A stretch of DNA of 64,000 bases from Sphingorhabdus wooponensis. Lineage in GTDB: Bacteria > Pseudomonadota > Alphaproteobacteria > Sphingomonadales > Sphingomonadaceae. A program made the position numbers and the translations under genes. Within the stretch, counting starts at the first letter, position 1. Every line of letters starts with the position of its first letter. The DNA lies in the NCBI RefSeq assembly GCF_003933235.1, contig NZ_RWJI01000001.1:564001-628000 (forward strand), in the 5' to 3' direction. The notes beneath the pieces are model-generated. The model was not told where the DNA came from, made no database searches, and was given only the letters and a program-made list of their open reading frames with translations. Shown one piece after another: positions 34,757 to 43,451 of this stretch.

Positions 34757-35070
34757 TGCGCGATACACTCATAAGGCTTGCAAACACCATCGCTCAGCGC
34801 GCGGACGCCGCCCCTGATAGCAGCTATGTCGCTTCTTTATTCGCCAAAGGCCGCGGCAAAATCGCGCAAAAGGTTGGCGAAGAGGCTACCGAGACTATTA
34901 TCGCGGCGCTCTCGGGAAATGCGCAAGAGGTTACGGCCGAGGCCGCTGACCTGATTTTTCACCTGATGATTTTGCTGCGCGATGCAGGCGTAACGATGGA
35001 CGATGTGCTTGCCGAACTGGATCGCAGGGAAGGGGTGTCTGGCTTGGTTGAAAAAGCTGCGCGGACATAA
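34756..35070 (+). CDS. hisE: Phosphoribosyl-ATP pyrophosphatase HisE
   Basis: A 104-residue MazG-like pyrophosphatase for step two of histidine synthesis, hydrolysing phosphoribosyl-ATP to phosphoribosyl-AMP. KIAQKVGEEATETIIAAL carries the metal-binding glutamates and AEAADLIFHLMILLRDAGV the second helix pair. Length is standard. Its ATG overlaps the MarR gene stop, so it is translated with it. In many alphaproteobacteria hisE follows hisF; here it is with a HIT protein instead. Confidence 0.93.
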   Translation: MRDTLIRLANTIAQRADAAPDSSYVASLFAKGRGKIAQKVGEEATETIIAALSGNAQEVTAEAADLIFHLMILLRDAGVTMDDVLAELDRREGVSGLVEKAART

Positions 35071-35085
35071 ATCAAGGAGTGATAC

Positions 35086-35463
35086 ATGCCGATTGACCCC
35101 ACACTGGAATATGACGACCAGAATATTTTCGCCAAAATCCTGCGCGGTGAAATACCGTGCCGCAAGGTGTTCGAGGACGAATGGGCCTTGGCGTTTGACG
35201 ATATCAACCCGCAAGCGCCCGTCCATGTGCTGGTTATTCCCAAGGGTGCGTATGTCAGTTGGGACGATTTTAGCGCAAAAGCCAGCGATGCTGAAGTCGC
35301 CGGCTTTGTCCGCGCCGTGGGGCATGTTGCGCGCGAATTGGGGCTGGTTGAGCCAGGGTATCGCCTGCTCGCCAACATCGGAATAGACGCGCATCAAGAG
35401 GTTCCGCACCTGCATGTCCATATTTTTGGTGGAAAACCGCTTGGCCCCATGCTTATGCGGTGA
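35086..35463 (+). CDS. HIT family hydrolase (HinT-like)
   Basis: A 125-residue histidine-triad protein. The active-site triad is in VPHLHVHIFGG, and the N-terminal IFAKILRGEIPCRKVFEDEWALAFDDINPQAPVH is the usual nucleotide-binding part. HinT proteins hydrolyse purine nucleotide phosphoramidates. AAGGAG sits about seven bases before the ATG. Located 15 bases after hisE, a common pairing. Confidence 0.94.
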   Translation: MPIDPTLEYDDQNIFAKILRGEIPCRKVFEDEWALAFDDINPQAPVHVLVIPKGAYVSWDDFSAKASDAEVAGFVRAVGHVARELGLVEPGYRLLANIGIDAHQEVPHLHVHIFGGKPLGPMLMR

Positions 35464-35531
35464 AATTAAGTTGCGCTAATGCACGGAGTGTTTAGTTCGA
35501 CTATGGAGCTATATTTTTTTGGGAGATGAGT

Positions 35532-36980
35532 ATGATTTTCGGGCGCGTAAAGCCGCTTGATGCGATCTTGGCTACGGCCGAGAAAAAATCGCTCACGCGA
35601 ACGCTGGGGGCTTTTCAGCTTACTATGCTAGGTATTGGTGCCATCATTGGCACCGGCATTTTTGTTTTAACGGCTGAGGCTGCAAATAAAGCTGGTCCGG
35701 CCATGATGATCAGCTTTGTCATCGCTGCCGTGGTTTGTGGACTTGCGGCATTATGCTATTCTGAATTGGCATCAATGGTGCCTGTTTCAGGGTCAGCTTA
35801 CACTTATAGCTACGCGACTTTCGGCGAAATCATTGCATGGATTGTCGGCTGGGCGCTTGTCCTTGAATATGCCATCGCGGCCTCTGCTGTGTCAGTTGGT
35901 TGGTCTGGATATATGGTTGGGCTGGTTGAGAATATCTTTGCTATAGAGGTCGGTAATGACTTTGTTGCTGGGCCATTCGACGCAAACCCCGGTATTATCA
36001 ACGTCCCCGCCATGCTCATCGCATTATTGTGTATGGCGTTATTGTTGATTGGGACCAAAGAAAGTGCGCGCTTTAACGCAATCTTGGTTGCTATCAAGGT
36101 GTCGGCTCTGATGCTCTTTCTTGTCCTGGCATTGCCAGCAATGAACGCAGAAAATTTCCAACCATTTAGCCCGAACGGCTTTTTCGCGAAGGAAGTTGTC
36201 GATCCGATTACGAATAACATGGTCACAGTCGGTGTTGCGGCTGCGGCGGCTTCTATTTTCTTCGCTTATGTCGGTTTCGATGCCGTTTCCACAGCGGCAG
36301 AAGAAACGATTAATCCGCAGCGGAATATCCCAATCGGTTTGATTGGTTCGCTGGCTATCTGCACCATCATCTACATGTTGGTTGCTGCTGGAGCTACGGG
36401 CGCTGTTGGAGCGCAACCGGGTGGTGAATTGTCACAATCGAAAGAAGCTCTGGCCTTCGTGCTCAATGAAATTGGTCACGGCTGGGCAGGGAAGCTTGTG
36501 GCTATTTCGGCAGCCATTGCATTGCCTTCGGTTATCTTGATGATGATGTTCGGCCAAACCCGTATCTTTTTCGTGATGGCGCGTGACGGATTACTGCCTG
36601 ACGTGTTTTCCAAACTTCACCCGAAATATGGAACACCGCATGTCGTAACCTTGTGCACAGGTATATTTGTGGCATTGTTTGCTGCACTTTTCCCTGTTGG
36701 CAAATTGGCTGACATTTCAAATTCTGGCACTTTGTTCGCATTCTTTACCGTTGCGGTCGGTGTCATGATTTTGCGTCGTACCAATCCCGACCGCCCTCGG
36801 CCATTCCGTACACCTTTGTACTTCTTGGTTTGCCCCTTGGCTGCCGCAGGCTGTGTGTTCCTGTTCTTCCAGCTTTCTGGGTATACGGAACTCATGTTCT
36901 TGGGTTGGACAACAATTGGGTTGGTTGTGTATTTCCTGTACAGCCGCCGCCGGAGCCATGTTGGCCAAGGGATTGCGTAA
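35532..36980 (+). CDS. APC-superfamily amino acid permease
   Basis: A 482-residue amino acid transporter of the APC superfamily (cationic amino acid transporter-like). The first helix carries LGIGAIIGTGIFVLTAEAANKAGPA, the backbone-binding GxG break, and about 12 hydrophobic segments follow. FFAYVGFDAVSTAAEETINPQRNIPIG is the loop after helix 6 typical of CAT-type permeases. The start is ATG at 35532, with GGGAG six bases upstream; another ATG at 35526 lies within that site. The gene ends at a strong terminator. The amino acid carried cannot be named. Confidence 0.9.
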   Translation: MIFGRVKPLDAILATAEKKSLTRTLGAFQLTMLGIGAIIGTGIFVLTAEAANKAGPAMMISFVIAAVVCGLAALCYSELASMVPVSGSAYTYSYATFGEIIAWIVGWALVLEYAIAASAVSVGWSGYMVGLVENIFAIEVGNDFVAGPFDANPGIINVPAMLIALLCMALLLIGTKESARFNAILVAIKVSALMLFLVLALPAMNAENFQPFSPNGFFAKEVVDPITNNMVTVGVAAAAASIFFAYVGFDAVSTAAEETINPQRNIPIGLIGSLAICTIIYMLVAAGATGAVGAQPGGELSQSKEALAFVLNEIGHGWAGKLVAISAAIALPSVILMMMFGQTRIFFVMARDGLLPDVFSKLHPKYGTPHVVTLCTGIFVALFAALFPVGKLADISNSGTLFAFFTVAVGVMILRRTNPDRPRPFRTPLYFLVCPLAAAGCVFLFFQLSGYTELMFLGWTTIGLVVYFLYSRRRSHVGQGIA

Positions 36981-37046
36981 CATTGGAGCGCCGAAAAGCG
37001 GTTTAGCTGCAATTTCGTAAATTGGTTACCAAATGACAAAAGGACA

Positions 37047-37068
37047 GGGGCGCTTCGGCGCCCCTTTT
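37047..37068. terminator. UUCG-tetraloop bidirectional terminator
   Basis: GGGGCGC-TTCG-GCGCCCC (37047-37064), seven perfect G/C pairs closing a UUCG tetraloop, then TTTT. It lies between the convergent APC permease and MFS exporter genes; the reverse side has weaker A-rich sequence, so it works best for the plus strand. Confidence 0.88.
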
Positions 37069-37075
37069 CTTTGCC

Positions 37076-38329
37076 TTAATTGCGCGGAATGACGGGTAGC
37101 GGCTGGGTTGTGCCGGGACGCGTAAACAGCTTCCCCTTTTCGCACCACAGGACAAGGCTAAGCGCGACCAGCCCGCAACATAGAAAGCCAAAAGCAACGG
37201 GATAAACCGTGCCGTCAAACTGCTGCCCGATGATTGCACCAAGCGACGCCGCGAGCGCCGTGCGGACAAAGGTTTGAAACGAAGAGGCTGCGCCTGCCAC
37301 ATGGCCAAAGGGGGACATGGCAATCGACGAGAAATTAGAGCCTATAAAACCAATCATGGCTACATTGCCCGTTAGTAAGATAAGGAAAATGGGCAAGGAG
37401 GTTGGGGCAAATCTTGCTGCAAGTAATTGCAACGCGCCCAATGCGATAAAGGTCAACAAAGCGGTCTGCGACACACGACGCGCGCCAAAGCGTTCGACGA
37501 TGCGCGAATTGGTGAAGTTTGACATGGCGATACCAATGGCGATGATGGCAAAACCGATCGTGAAAAAATCAGCGGCATTGAACACCTTGTCAAACATTTG
37601 CTGCGAACTGTTAAGATAGCCGAACAAAGCGCCCTGTGTGATGCCCGCGCCAATCATATAGCCCGCGGCGTTGCGGTTCAGGACAACCACTTTCCAAGCC
37701 TTGGCCAGCGCCTTTGGCTGAATAGGAATGACATTTTCGGGCGCCAATGTTTCGGGTAAGCGCAGATAGACCCAAATGGCGGCAGCGACGGCCATGCAGG
37801 CCATCAGGTCAAAAATCACGCGCCAGCCAGCGAAAAACAGGACCAATTGGCCGATTGTCGGCGCGATAATCGGCACGATCATGAATATAAGGAAGATAGT
37901 CGACATGCGCCGCGCCATGGCGTCGCCTTCAAATTGGTCACGGATGACCGAAATTACGAGAACGCCCATCGCTGCCGCCAAAAGCCCATGGACAAAGCGC
38001 ATGATCATCATGATTTCAAAATCAGGTGCAAAGGAACACGCTAGCGAAGCTATCGCCGACCCCATAACTGCAATCAACAATATCGGTTTTCGTCCATAAC
38101 GGTCGGACAATGGTCCGTAGATAAGCGCCCCGATCCCCGTGCCAGCCAGAAAAATTGAGATGATATATTGGATATGGTTCGGTTCAGAGAGGCCGAGCCC
38201 GCGCACCATAGCGGGGAAGGCGGGTAGCATTGCGTCAATGGCCAGCGCATTAAGCGCCATGAGCGACGACATCATGACGGTCAACTCACGCGGACCGATG
38301 GATTCATTAACTGGACTATGAGTTGGCAT
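37076..38329 (-). CDS. Bcr/CflA-family MFS multidrug exporter
   Basis: A 417-residue MFS transporter with 12 predicted membrane segments of the Bcr/CflA drug-resistance group. NALAIDAMLPAFPAMVRGLG at the start of helix 1 and LIYGPLSDRYGRKPILL (motif A) are characteristic, and FVHGLLAAAMGVLVISVIRD follows in helix 4. It would export small toxic compounds using the proton gradient. No regulator is adjacent. It converges on the APC permease. Confidence 0.91.
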   Translation of the reverse strand: MPTHSPVNESIGPRELTVMMSSLMALNALAIDAMLPAFPAMVRGLGLSEPNHIQYIISIFLAGTGIGALIYGPLSDRYGRKPILLIAVMGSAIASLACSFAPDFEIMMIMRFVHGLLAAAMGVLVISVIRDQFEGDAMARRMSTIFLIFMIVPIIAPTIGQLVLFFAGWRVIFDLMACMAVAAAIWVYLRLPETLAPENVIPIQPKALAKAWKVVVLNRNAAGYMIGAGITQGALFGYLNSSQQMFDKVFNAADFFTIGFAIIAIGIAMSNFTNSRIVERFGARRVSQTALLTFIALGALQLLAARFAPTSLPIFLILLTGNVAMIGFIGSNFSSIAMSPFGHVAGAASSFQTFVRTALAASLGAIIGQQFDGTVYPVAFGFLCCGLVALSLVLWCEKGKLFTRPGTTQPLPVIPRN

Positions 38330-38376
38330 TTTGCGGCTATGCGGGAGCGGCCACTATTTTGCCACCCGCTAAATCG

Positions 38377-39072
38377 TCAAATCAACCCGGAGCTGCGCAT
38401 GCTGCTGAAACCGTTTTTGCCGATGATGATATGGTCATGCACAGCTATCCCGAACTTTTTCCCTGCATCCGCAATGTCGCGCGTCATGGCAATGTCCTGT
38501 CGGCTGGGCGCGCTATCCCCGCTGGGGTGATTGTGGACAAGAATAATTGCCGCTGCACCAAGATCCATCGCGCGGCGGATGACTTCGCGGGTGTAAATGG
38601 CGGCTTGATCTATCGAGCCCTCGCTTGCGACCTCATCGCGGATCAACATATTTTTGCTGTTCAGATACAGTGTACGCACGCGTTCGATGGTCAGATGCGC
38701 CATGTCGGCGCGCAAATAATCGAGTAAAGATTGCCACGACGACAGGATCGGCAGTTCGCGCACAGGTTCGCTAAGAAGACGAAGTGCCGCGACTTGAACG
38801 ATTTTGAGCGCCGCCACGCTGGTTTCGCCCATCCATTTTTCCTGCAAGATACTGTCTGCGTCTGCCGTCAGCAAAGCCGAAAAGTTGCCGTAACGGTGAA
38901 TTAAATCCTTCGCGATCTGCTTAGTATCCCGGCGCGGAATGGCGAGGGCGAGAAGATATTCAACCAATTCATGATCGTGCAGGCTTTCGCCATTTTTTTC
39001 CAACAAGCGTTTACGCAAACGCGCACGGTGGCCCGTGCCATGATGGTCGCTCTTGTCTACATTATCTGTCAT
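38377..39072 (-). CDS. RadC-family JAB-domain protein
   Basis: A 231-residue RadC-like protein. A helix-hairpin-helix-like N-terminus is followed by the JAB/MPN metalloprotease-like fold; the JAMM motif is HNHPSG at residues 180-185 with D193. The ATG at 39072 fits homologue length; the frame itself is open to 39246. RadC is no longer thought to act in DNA repair and its reaction is unknown. It diverges from the ydbH gene. Confidence 0.86.
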   Translation of the reverse strand: MTDNVDKSDHHGTGHRARLRKRLLEKNGESLHDHELVEYLLALAIPRRDTKQIAKDLIHRYGNFSALLTADADSILQEKWMGETSVAALKIVQVAALRLLSEPVRELPILSSWQSLLDYLRADMAHLTIERVRTLYLNSKNMLIRDEVASEGSIDQAAIYTREVIRRAMDLGAAAIILVHNHPSGDSAPSRQDIAMTRDIADAGKKFGIAVHDHIIIGKNGFSSMRSSGLI

Positions 39073-39182
39073 CAGGGCTATCCTGTTGTGATATATCCCT
39101 TTTCTGTGATTTTTGCATTCGGCGCAAGCGGCATAAAGCGAATGGCGTTGCAACCCGTCGACCTTTCCCGCATTTGGGTCAC

Positions 39183-42100
39183 ATGCAGGGACCTGCCAAC
39201 GAAACACCAACGGGCGATGTCGATATGCACCCCAATAGAGGCGCATGGTGGAAGCGGCGTATTTTCGGTGGCGTCGGCATCATGCTCGCGCTGTTGCTGC
39301 TGTTTGCATGGGCTCAGCGTAACTATATTGCCGACTATTTTGTGCAAAATGCGTTTGTAGAGCGCGGTATCCAGGCAAGTTACAAAATCGATACTATTGG
39401 GTTCCGTACCCAGCGTATTCGCGACCTTGTCATCGGCGATCCTGCACGCCCCGACTTGACCGCGAAGCTGGTCGAAATTGATATGGCCCTGAACTTCTCG
39501 GGTGCAGAGGTGCGCGACGTCCGCGCGGATGGTGTCATGCTGCGTGGGCGTTATGTGGACGGCAAATTGTCCTTTGGCGCACTCGATAAATTTACAGACA
39601 CTCAGTCTGCCGAGCCCTTTGAATGGCCCGACATTGCTCTAACCATCACAAATGCGCGGGCGCGGATGGACACTTCTTGGGGCATAATTGATGCAGACCT
39701 TAATGGCAGCGGCCTGCTCCGTAACCGATTTACGAGCAATCTCTCTATGCGTTCTGCCAGTATCGCGGCTGCGGGATGCACAGCGGCGGATATGAAATTT
39801 GATGGAAAGCTGATGCTGGAATGGCGCGAGCCGCGCTTGGTTGGGCCAATCACTTTCACCAATGTAAAGTGCCGCAGTTCTGGCGTGGCGCTTATCGCGC
39901 CGCGTTTCGATACCAATCTCAAGCTATCTGAACGCCTTGACGCGTGGGACGGCAACATCGCCTATGCGGCAGACGCGATCAACCTATCGCAAGTTCAGGT
40001 GCGACGCATATCTGGGAAACTATCGGTGGATGGCAAATTGGCCCGTTCCAAAGGCAGTATGCTTGTGTCAGCGCGAGGCGCAATGTCGATCGGCAATGCG
40101 GCAATGGATCGTGGCACCATTACAGGTTTGCGCGACTTGGCAGCACAAACCAAGGATACGCCCATTGGCCCAATCGTCGCGCGCATGACACCCGTTTTGG
40201 AACGCGCTGGCGATCAATTCTCCGCGCGGCTTGGTTTTGATGCCTATCAGGATTTTCAAGGCCGCAGCGGGGCCCGCATTGCCGACCTCTCTTTTACCAG
40301 TGCTTCGGGCGTCCGCCTGCGGCAAAATGGTTCATTTGGGGTGACTGGAACTGTGACGGGCTGGCGACTGGACGGGCCTATGCAATTTGTGCTGTCTGGA
40401 CCCCATGTCCCCGCCATTACCCTCCGCCTCGTGCAATCGGGGCAAGCTTGGTTGGGTAACCTTGTCATTGCACCTTATGCTTCATCTGGGGCAAGCCTAT
40501 CGTTACCAAAGTTTGCTTTTAACATTGCCCCGCATGGGGCGTGGCGCTTTGCCGGGCAGGTGCGGATGTCCGGACCTTTGCCCGGCGGGTTCGCTACTGG
40601 CCTGAATATGCCAATATCGGGGCGTTATGATGCAGGCGCCTTTCATCTGTATGATGGCTGCCAAAATGTCCGCTTTAACGCCTTGCGCCTATCGAGCTTA
40701 GCCTTGCGGGGCCAGTCGCTACGCTTATGCCCCGACGCGGGACGTCCAATGCTGCGCTTGCGTGACGGCAATGTCCGCTTTGCGACCAATGTCACAGGGT
40801 TAAATGTTTTGGGCACGCTAGGTAGTGCCCCCCTTGCCGCGCGTGGCACGCATGTGCGGTTTAGCTTCACCGATGGTTTCGCGGCCAAGGATGTGGTCGT
40901 CGAACTGGGGCAACCCGATGCGCGCTCTATTTTCAACATCGCCAGCATTGATGGCGCATTTGGCCAAGGCGGGGCATCTGGCACTTTGACCGGCGGGGCA
41001 GGGCTGATTGGTAATGTACCGCTGCTTATGGACCAAGCATCGGGCGAATGGCGTTATCTCGCCGAGACTTTGACCTTTAACGCACGGCTGAATGTTTTGG
41101 ACGCCGAGCAAGTCGACCGGTTTAAGCCAATGCTTGTTCCTGATATGCTGCTCACGTTTGAAAACAATGTCATTAGTGCAAGCGGGGCTTTGGTTGAACC
41201 CACCACTGGCACCCGTGTGTCGGATGTCGATATCCGGCATGATTTGGGCAACAGCAGTGGGCGCGCCTTGCTTGCTGTTGATGGACTGCGCTTTAATGAA
41301 AGCTTTCAACCTTACTTGCTGACGCCGCTGGTTTTGGGCGTGGCCGCCAATGTTGATGGCAGCGTATCAGGCGATGGCCGGATTGAATGGGACGGGGCAG
41401 GGGTACGCAGCACTGGCCGGGTGTCCACGCGCGATATGAATTTGGCTGCCGCTTTTGGCCCTGTCGAAGAATTAACCACCGACATCCTATTTTCCGACCT
41501 TTTGGGGCTAGAAACCGTATCTGGCCAAATCGCAACTTTGGGGTCGGTTAACCCAGGCATTCCTGCACTGGGCGGATCGATCAGCTACCGATTGCTGCCT
41601 AATCGGCAGGTCGCAATTGAATCGGGGCGCTGGCCATTTGCGGGCGGCGAACTGATCCTTGAGCCAACGATCCTTGATTTCGGCGTTGAGTCCGAACGTC
41701 GCCTAACCTTTCGCGTCATTGGTATGGATGCGGAGAAGCTGTTAGCCGGATATGATTTCCAAAATCTGCGTGTGACTGGCGTTTTTGATGGGGTTTTGCC
41801 GATGGTGTTCAATCAAGATGGCGGCCGTATTGTGGGTGGCGCTCTCGTGTCGCGATCTGGCGGCGGGGAGGTAAGCTATCTGGGTGAGCTTGCCTATGAA
41901 GATATGGGTAGGTTCGCCAATTACGCCTTCAACGCCTTGCGCTCAATCCGCTATTCCACGTTAACTATTGGTGTCGAAGGTGACTTGGGCGGAGAAATCG
42001 TCACAGACATCAGCTTTACCGGTGTGCAACAGGGTGCATTAGCCAAGCGTAACTTCATCACCCGGCAACTGGCGCGTGTCCCAATTAAATTTAACGTCAG

Positions 42101-42260
42101 TGTGACAGCCGAATTCCTGAAACTTATCGGCTCTATCCGTGGGCTTTATGACGCCAATTATGCGGCGGAACGTGATCTGCAATTTTTGCTCGATGCGCAG
42201 AAAAGGCAGGGTACGAAACCGGAGCCTGCAGAAACCAAAGAAGAAACATCATATGAATAA
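39183..42260 (+). CDS. ydbH: YdbH-family AsmA-like intermembrane lipid transport protein
   Basis: A very long protein of about 1025 residues with one N-terminal membrane helix (near 31-46) and then a large periplasmic beta-rich region, the YdbH/TamB/YhdP (AsmA-like) design. In E. coli, YdbH bridges inner and outer membranes with YnbE to move phospholipids. Here the region keeps repeated glycine-rich, Asp/Asn-containing strand patterns and a C-terminal helix-like end (GLYDANYAAERDLQFLLDAQ). Homology to ydbH is inferred from design and from the next two genes. Alternative starts lie at TTG 39174 and ATG 39225. Confidence 0.8.
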   Translation: MQGPANETPTGDVDMHPNRGAWWKRRIFGGVGIMLALLLLFAWAQRNYIADYFVQNAFVERGIQASYKIDTIGFRTQRIRDLVIGDPARPDLTAKLVEIDMALNFSGAEVRDVRADGVMLRGRYVDGKLSFGALDKFTDTQSAEPFEWPDIALTITNARARMDTSWGIIDADLNGSGLLRNRFTSNLSMRSASIAAAGCTAADMKFDGKLMLEWREPRLVGPITFTNVKCRSSGVALIAPRFDTNLKLSERLDAWDGNIAYAADAINLSQVQVRRISGKLSVDGKLARSKGSMLVSARGAMSIGNAAMDRGTITGLRDLAAQTKDTPIGPIVARMTPVLERAGDQFSARLGFDAYQDFQGRSGARIADLSFTSASGVRLRQNGSFGVTGTVTGWRLDGPMQFVLSGPHVPAITLRLVQSGQAWLGNLVIAPYASSGASLSLPKFAFNIAPHGAWRFAGQVRMSGPLPGGFATGLNMPISGRYDAGAFHLYDGCQNVRFNALRLSSLALRGQSLRLCPDAGRPMLRLRDGNVRFATNVTGLNVLGTLGSAPLAARGTHVRFSFTDGFAAKDVVVELGQPDARSIFNIASIDGAFGQGGASGTLTGGAGLIGNVPLLMDQASGEWRYLAETLTFNARLNVLDAEQVDRFKPMLVPDMLLTFENNVISASGALVEPTTGTRVSDVDIRHDLGNSSGRALLAVDGLRFNESFQPYLLTPLVLGVAANVDGSVSGDGRIEWDGAGVRSTGRVSTRDMNLAAAFGPVEELTTDILFSDLLGLETVSGQIATLGSVNPGIPALGGSISYRLLPNRQVAIESGRWPFAGGELILEPTILDFGVESERRLTFRVIGMDAEKLLAGYDFQNLRVTGVFDGVLPMVFNQDGGRIVGGALVSRSGGGEVSYLGELAYEDMGRFANYAFNALRSIRYSTLTIGVEGDLGGEIVTDISFTGVQQGALAKRNFITRQLARVPIKFNVSVTAEFLKLIGSIRGLYDANYAAERDLQFLLDAQKRQGTKPEPAETKEETSYE

Positions 42261-42342
42261 ACCATTCAGCAAAGGGAAAGCGAATATGGCGCAATGTTGC
42301 GATCAATTGACGAACCGCACGGACAATGCGATTCGCTGCTAT

Positions 42343-42525
42343 ATGAGAAAAATGATATTCTTGTGCACGCCCCTGATGGCGTCGGTTCTAACGGGATGCG
42401 TGCAGGTCACGGCGCCGGACAAGCCAATCGTCATCAACCTCAACATCGCGATCCGGCAGGAAATATTGTATAAGCTGGCCGCGGCTTCCGAAAAAGTGAT
42501 TCAAGAAAATCCAGGAGTGTTTTGA
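42343..42525 (+). CDS. ynbE: YnbE-like small outer-membrane lipoprotein
   Basis: A lipoprotein of 60 residues with lipobox LTGC (Cys16) and mature part VQVTAPDKPIVINLNIAIRQ. The PDKPIxINLNIxIxxE stretch is the YnbE hallmark. In E. coli YnbE, an outer-membrane lipoprotein, docks on YdbH to complete the lipid bridge. The frame is open from 42253, where an ATG overlaps the ydbH stop and would add a hydrophilic 30-residue prefix incompatible with a clean signal; 42343 is preferred because it gives the normal length. Four-base overlap region with the ydbL start. Confidence 0.82.
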   Translation: MRKMIFLCTPLMASVLTGCVQVTAPDKPIVINLNIAIRQEILYKLAAASEKVIQENPGVF

Positions 42526-42917
42526 TGAGAAATTCTGTTGAAATGATCATCGCGGCCTTTTTATTGGGTGCTACCGCAACAAGCGCAACGGCCTTTCAGT
42601 CGGGACGGGAACCTGCCTATCAAAGTGCCCGGGAAAGCGGCTTAGTAGGCGAAAAATCAGACGGTTATTTGGGCTTTGTTGTTCCACCCTCGTCGTCGGT
42701 TCGCGCTTTGGTGGAGGATATCAACATTAAGCGTAAGGCCGTCTATTCAAAAGAGGCGCTGGCAAATGGCGCAACAGTCGAGGAAATGGCGTTGCGTACA
42801 GGGTGCCGCTTAATTGTAGAGCGCACTGTAGCAGGTGAAAAATACCAAACCCCATCAGGCATATGGAAAACCCGTGACGGCAGTGCACCTGAGTTGGATC
42901 CGCGTTGTCCGCAGTAA
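42525..42917 (+). CDS. ydbL: YdbL-like periplasmic protein (DUF1318)
   Basis: A 130-residue protein with a signal peptide (about 1-23, ending ATA) and a DUF1318-like mature part with SGLVGEKSDGYLGFV, VEDINIKRKAVYSKEALANG and a C-terminal GIWKTRDG. In E. coli ydbL is cotranscribed with ydbH-ynbE and modulates that bridge. ATG at 42525 overlaps the ynbE stop. It ends at a Rho-independent terminator, closing a three-gene operon. Confidence 0.86.
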   Translation: MRNSVEMIIAAFLLGATATSATAFQSGREPAYQSARESGLVGEKSDGYLGFVVPPSSSVRALVEDINIKRKAVYSKEALANGATVEEMALRTGCRLIVERTVAGEKYQTPSGIWKTRDGSAPELDPRCPQ

Positions 42918-42939
42918 TGTCGCTAAAATAGTTTGAATG

Positions 42940-42967
42940 GGCCGTGGCAGAGATGCCGCGGCCTTTT
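42940..42967 (+). terminator. Terminator of ydbH-ynbE-ydbL
   Basis: GGCCGTGGCA (42940-42949), loop GAGA and TGCCGCGGCC (42954-42963) form a 10-pair stem with one G-T pair, followed by TTTTCTATT. It lies 22 bases after the ydbL stop. Confidence 0.85.
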
Positions 42968-43000
42968 CTATTGCGTCGCAACAATCTTGCAGGCGCGCTG

Positions 43001-43029
43001 TTGACTTGGCGCGGGGGCTCTCCTAAAGC
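43001..43029 (+). promoter_or_regulatory. Candidate promoter of the Fo-ATPase operon
   Basis: TTGACT (43001-43006), 17-base spacer, TAAAGC (43024-43029), beginning 34 bases after the ydbL-operon terminator and about 70 bases before atpI. The -35 is close to consensus, the -10 is weak. Confidence 0.4.
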
Positions 43030-43096
43030 GCCCGTGCCTAGGCGGGGTTTGCCCGATTTCGAGGTGGTTTCCCTTGTTAAGAAAGGCTGGAATCAC

Positions 43097-43414
43097 ATGA
43101 ATTCAAATAATCCCGGGCAGGACAATGACGGCATAAGTGACGCTCGGCTCGATTCGTTGGATTTGCAGCTGAAAGCGGCACGGAAAGCCGAAGCAGTTCG
43201 CGCTGGTAAAGATCAGGTTCCGGCCAAAGGAATGCGGCAAGGGAATAGGGTTTTGACAGAGCTGATTGCGGGTCCGGCTGGTGGTGCTTTGGTTGGCTGG
43301 TTGTTGGACCGCCTTCTGGGTATCGCACCTGCGCTCCTGTTGACGTGCATGTTTTTGGGCATCGCGGTCGCCTTCAGGAATATCATTAAGATTTCAGCTG
43401 AGCGTCCGGACTAA
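43097..43414 (+). CDS. atpI: ATP synthase protein I (AtpI)
   Basis: A 105-residue AtpI homologue. A hydrophilic N-terminus of about 55 residues precedes two membrane helices (VLTELIAGPAGGALVGWLLD and GIAPALLLTCMFLGIAVAFRN). AtpI is linked to assembly of the c-ring or Mg2+ homeostasis and is not essential. The start at 43097 was chosen for homologue length. It leads the Fo cluster, 37 bases before atpB. Confidence 0.85.
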   Translation: MNSNNPGQDNDGISDARLDSLDLQLKAARKAEAVRAGKDQVPAKGMRQGNRVLTELIAGPAGGALVGWLLDRLLGIAPALLLTCMFLGIAVAFRNIIKISAERPD

Positions 43415-43451
43415 TCTGGGCGCTTGACGTGTATATAACAGGGTAGTGAAC

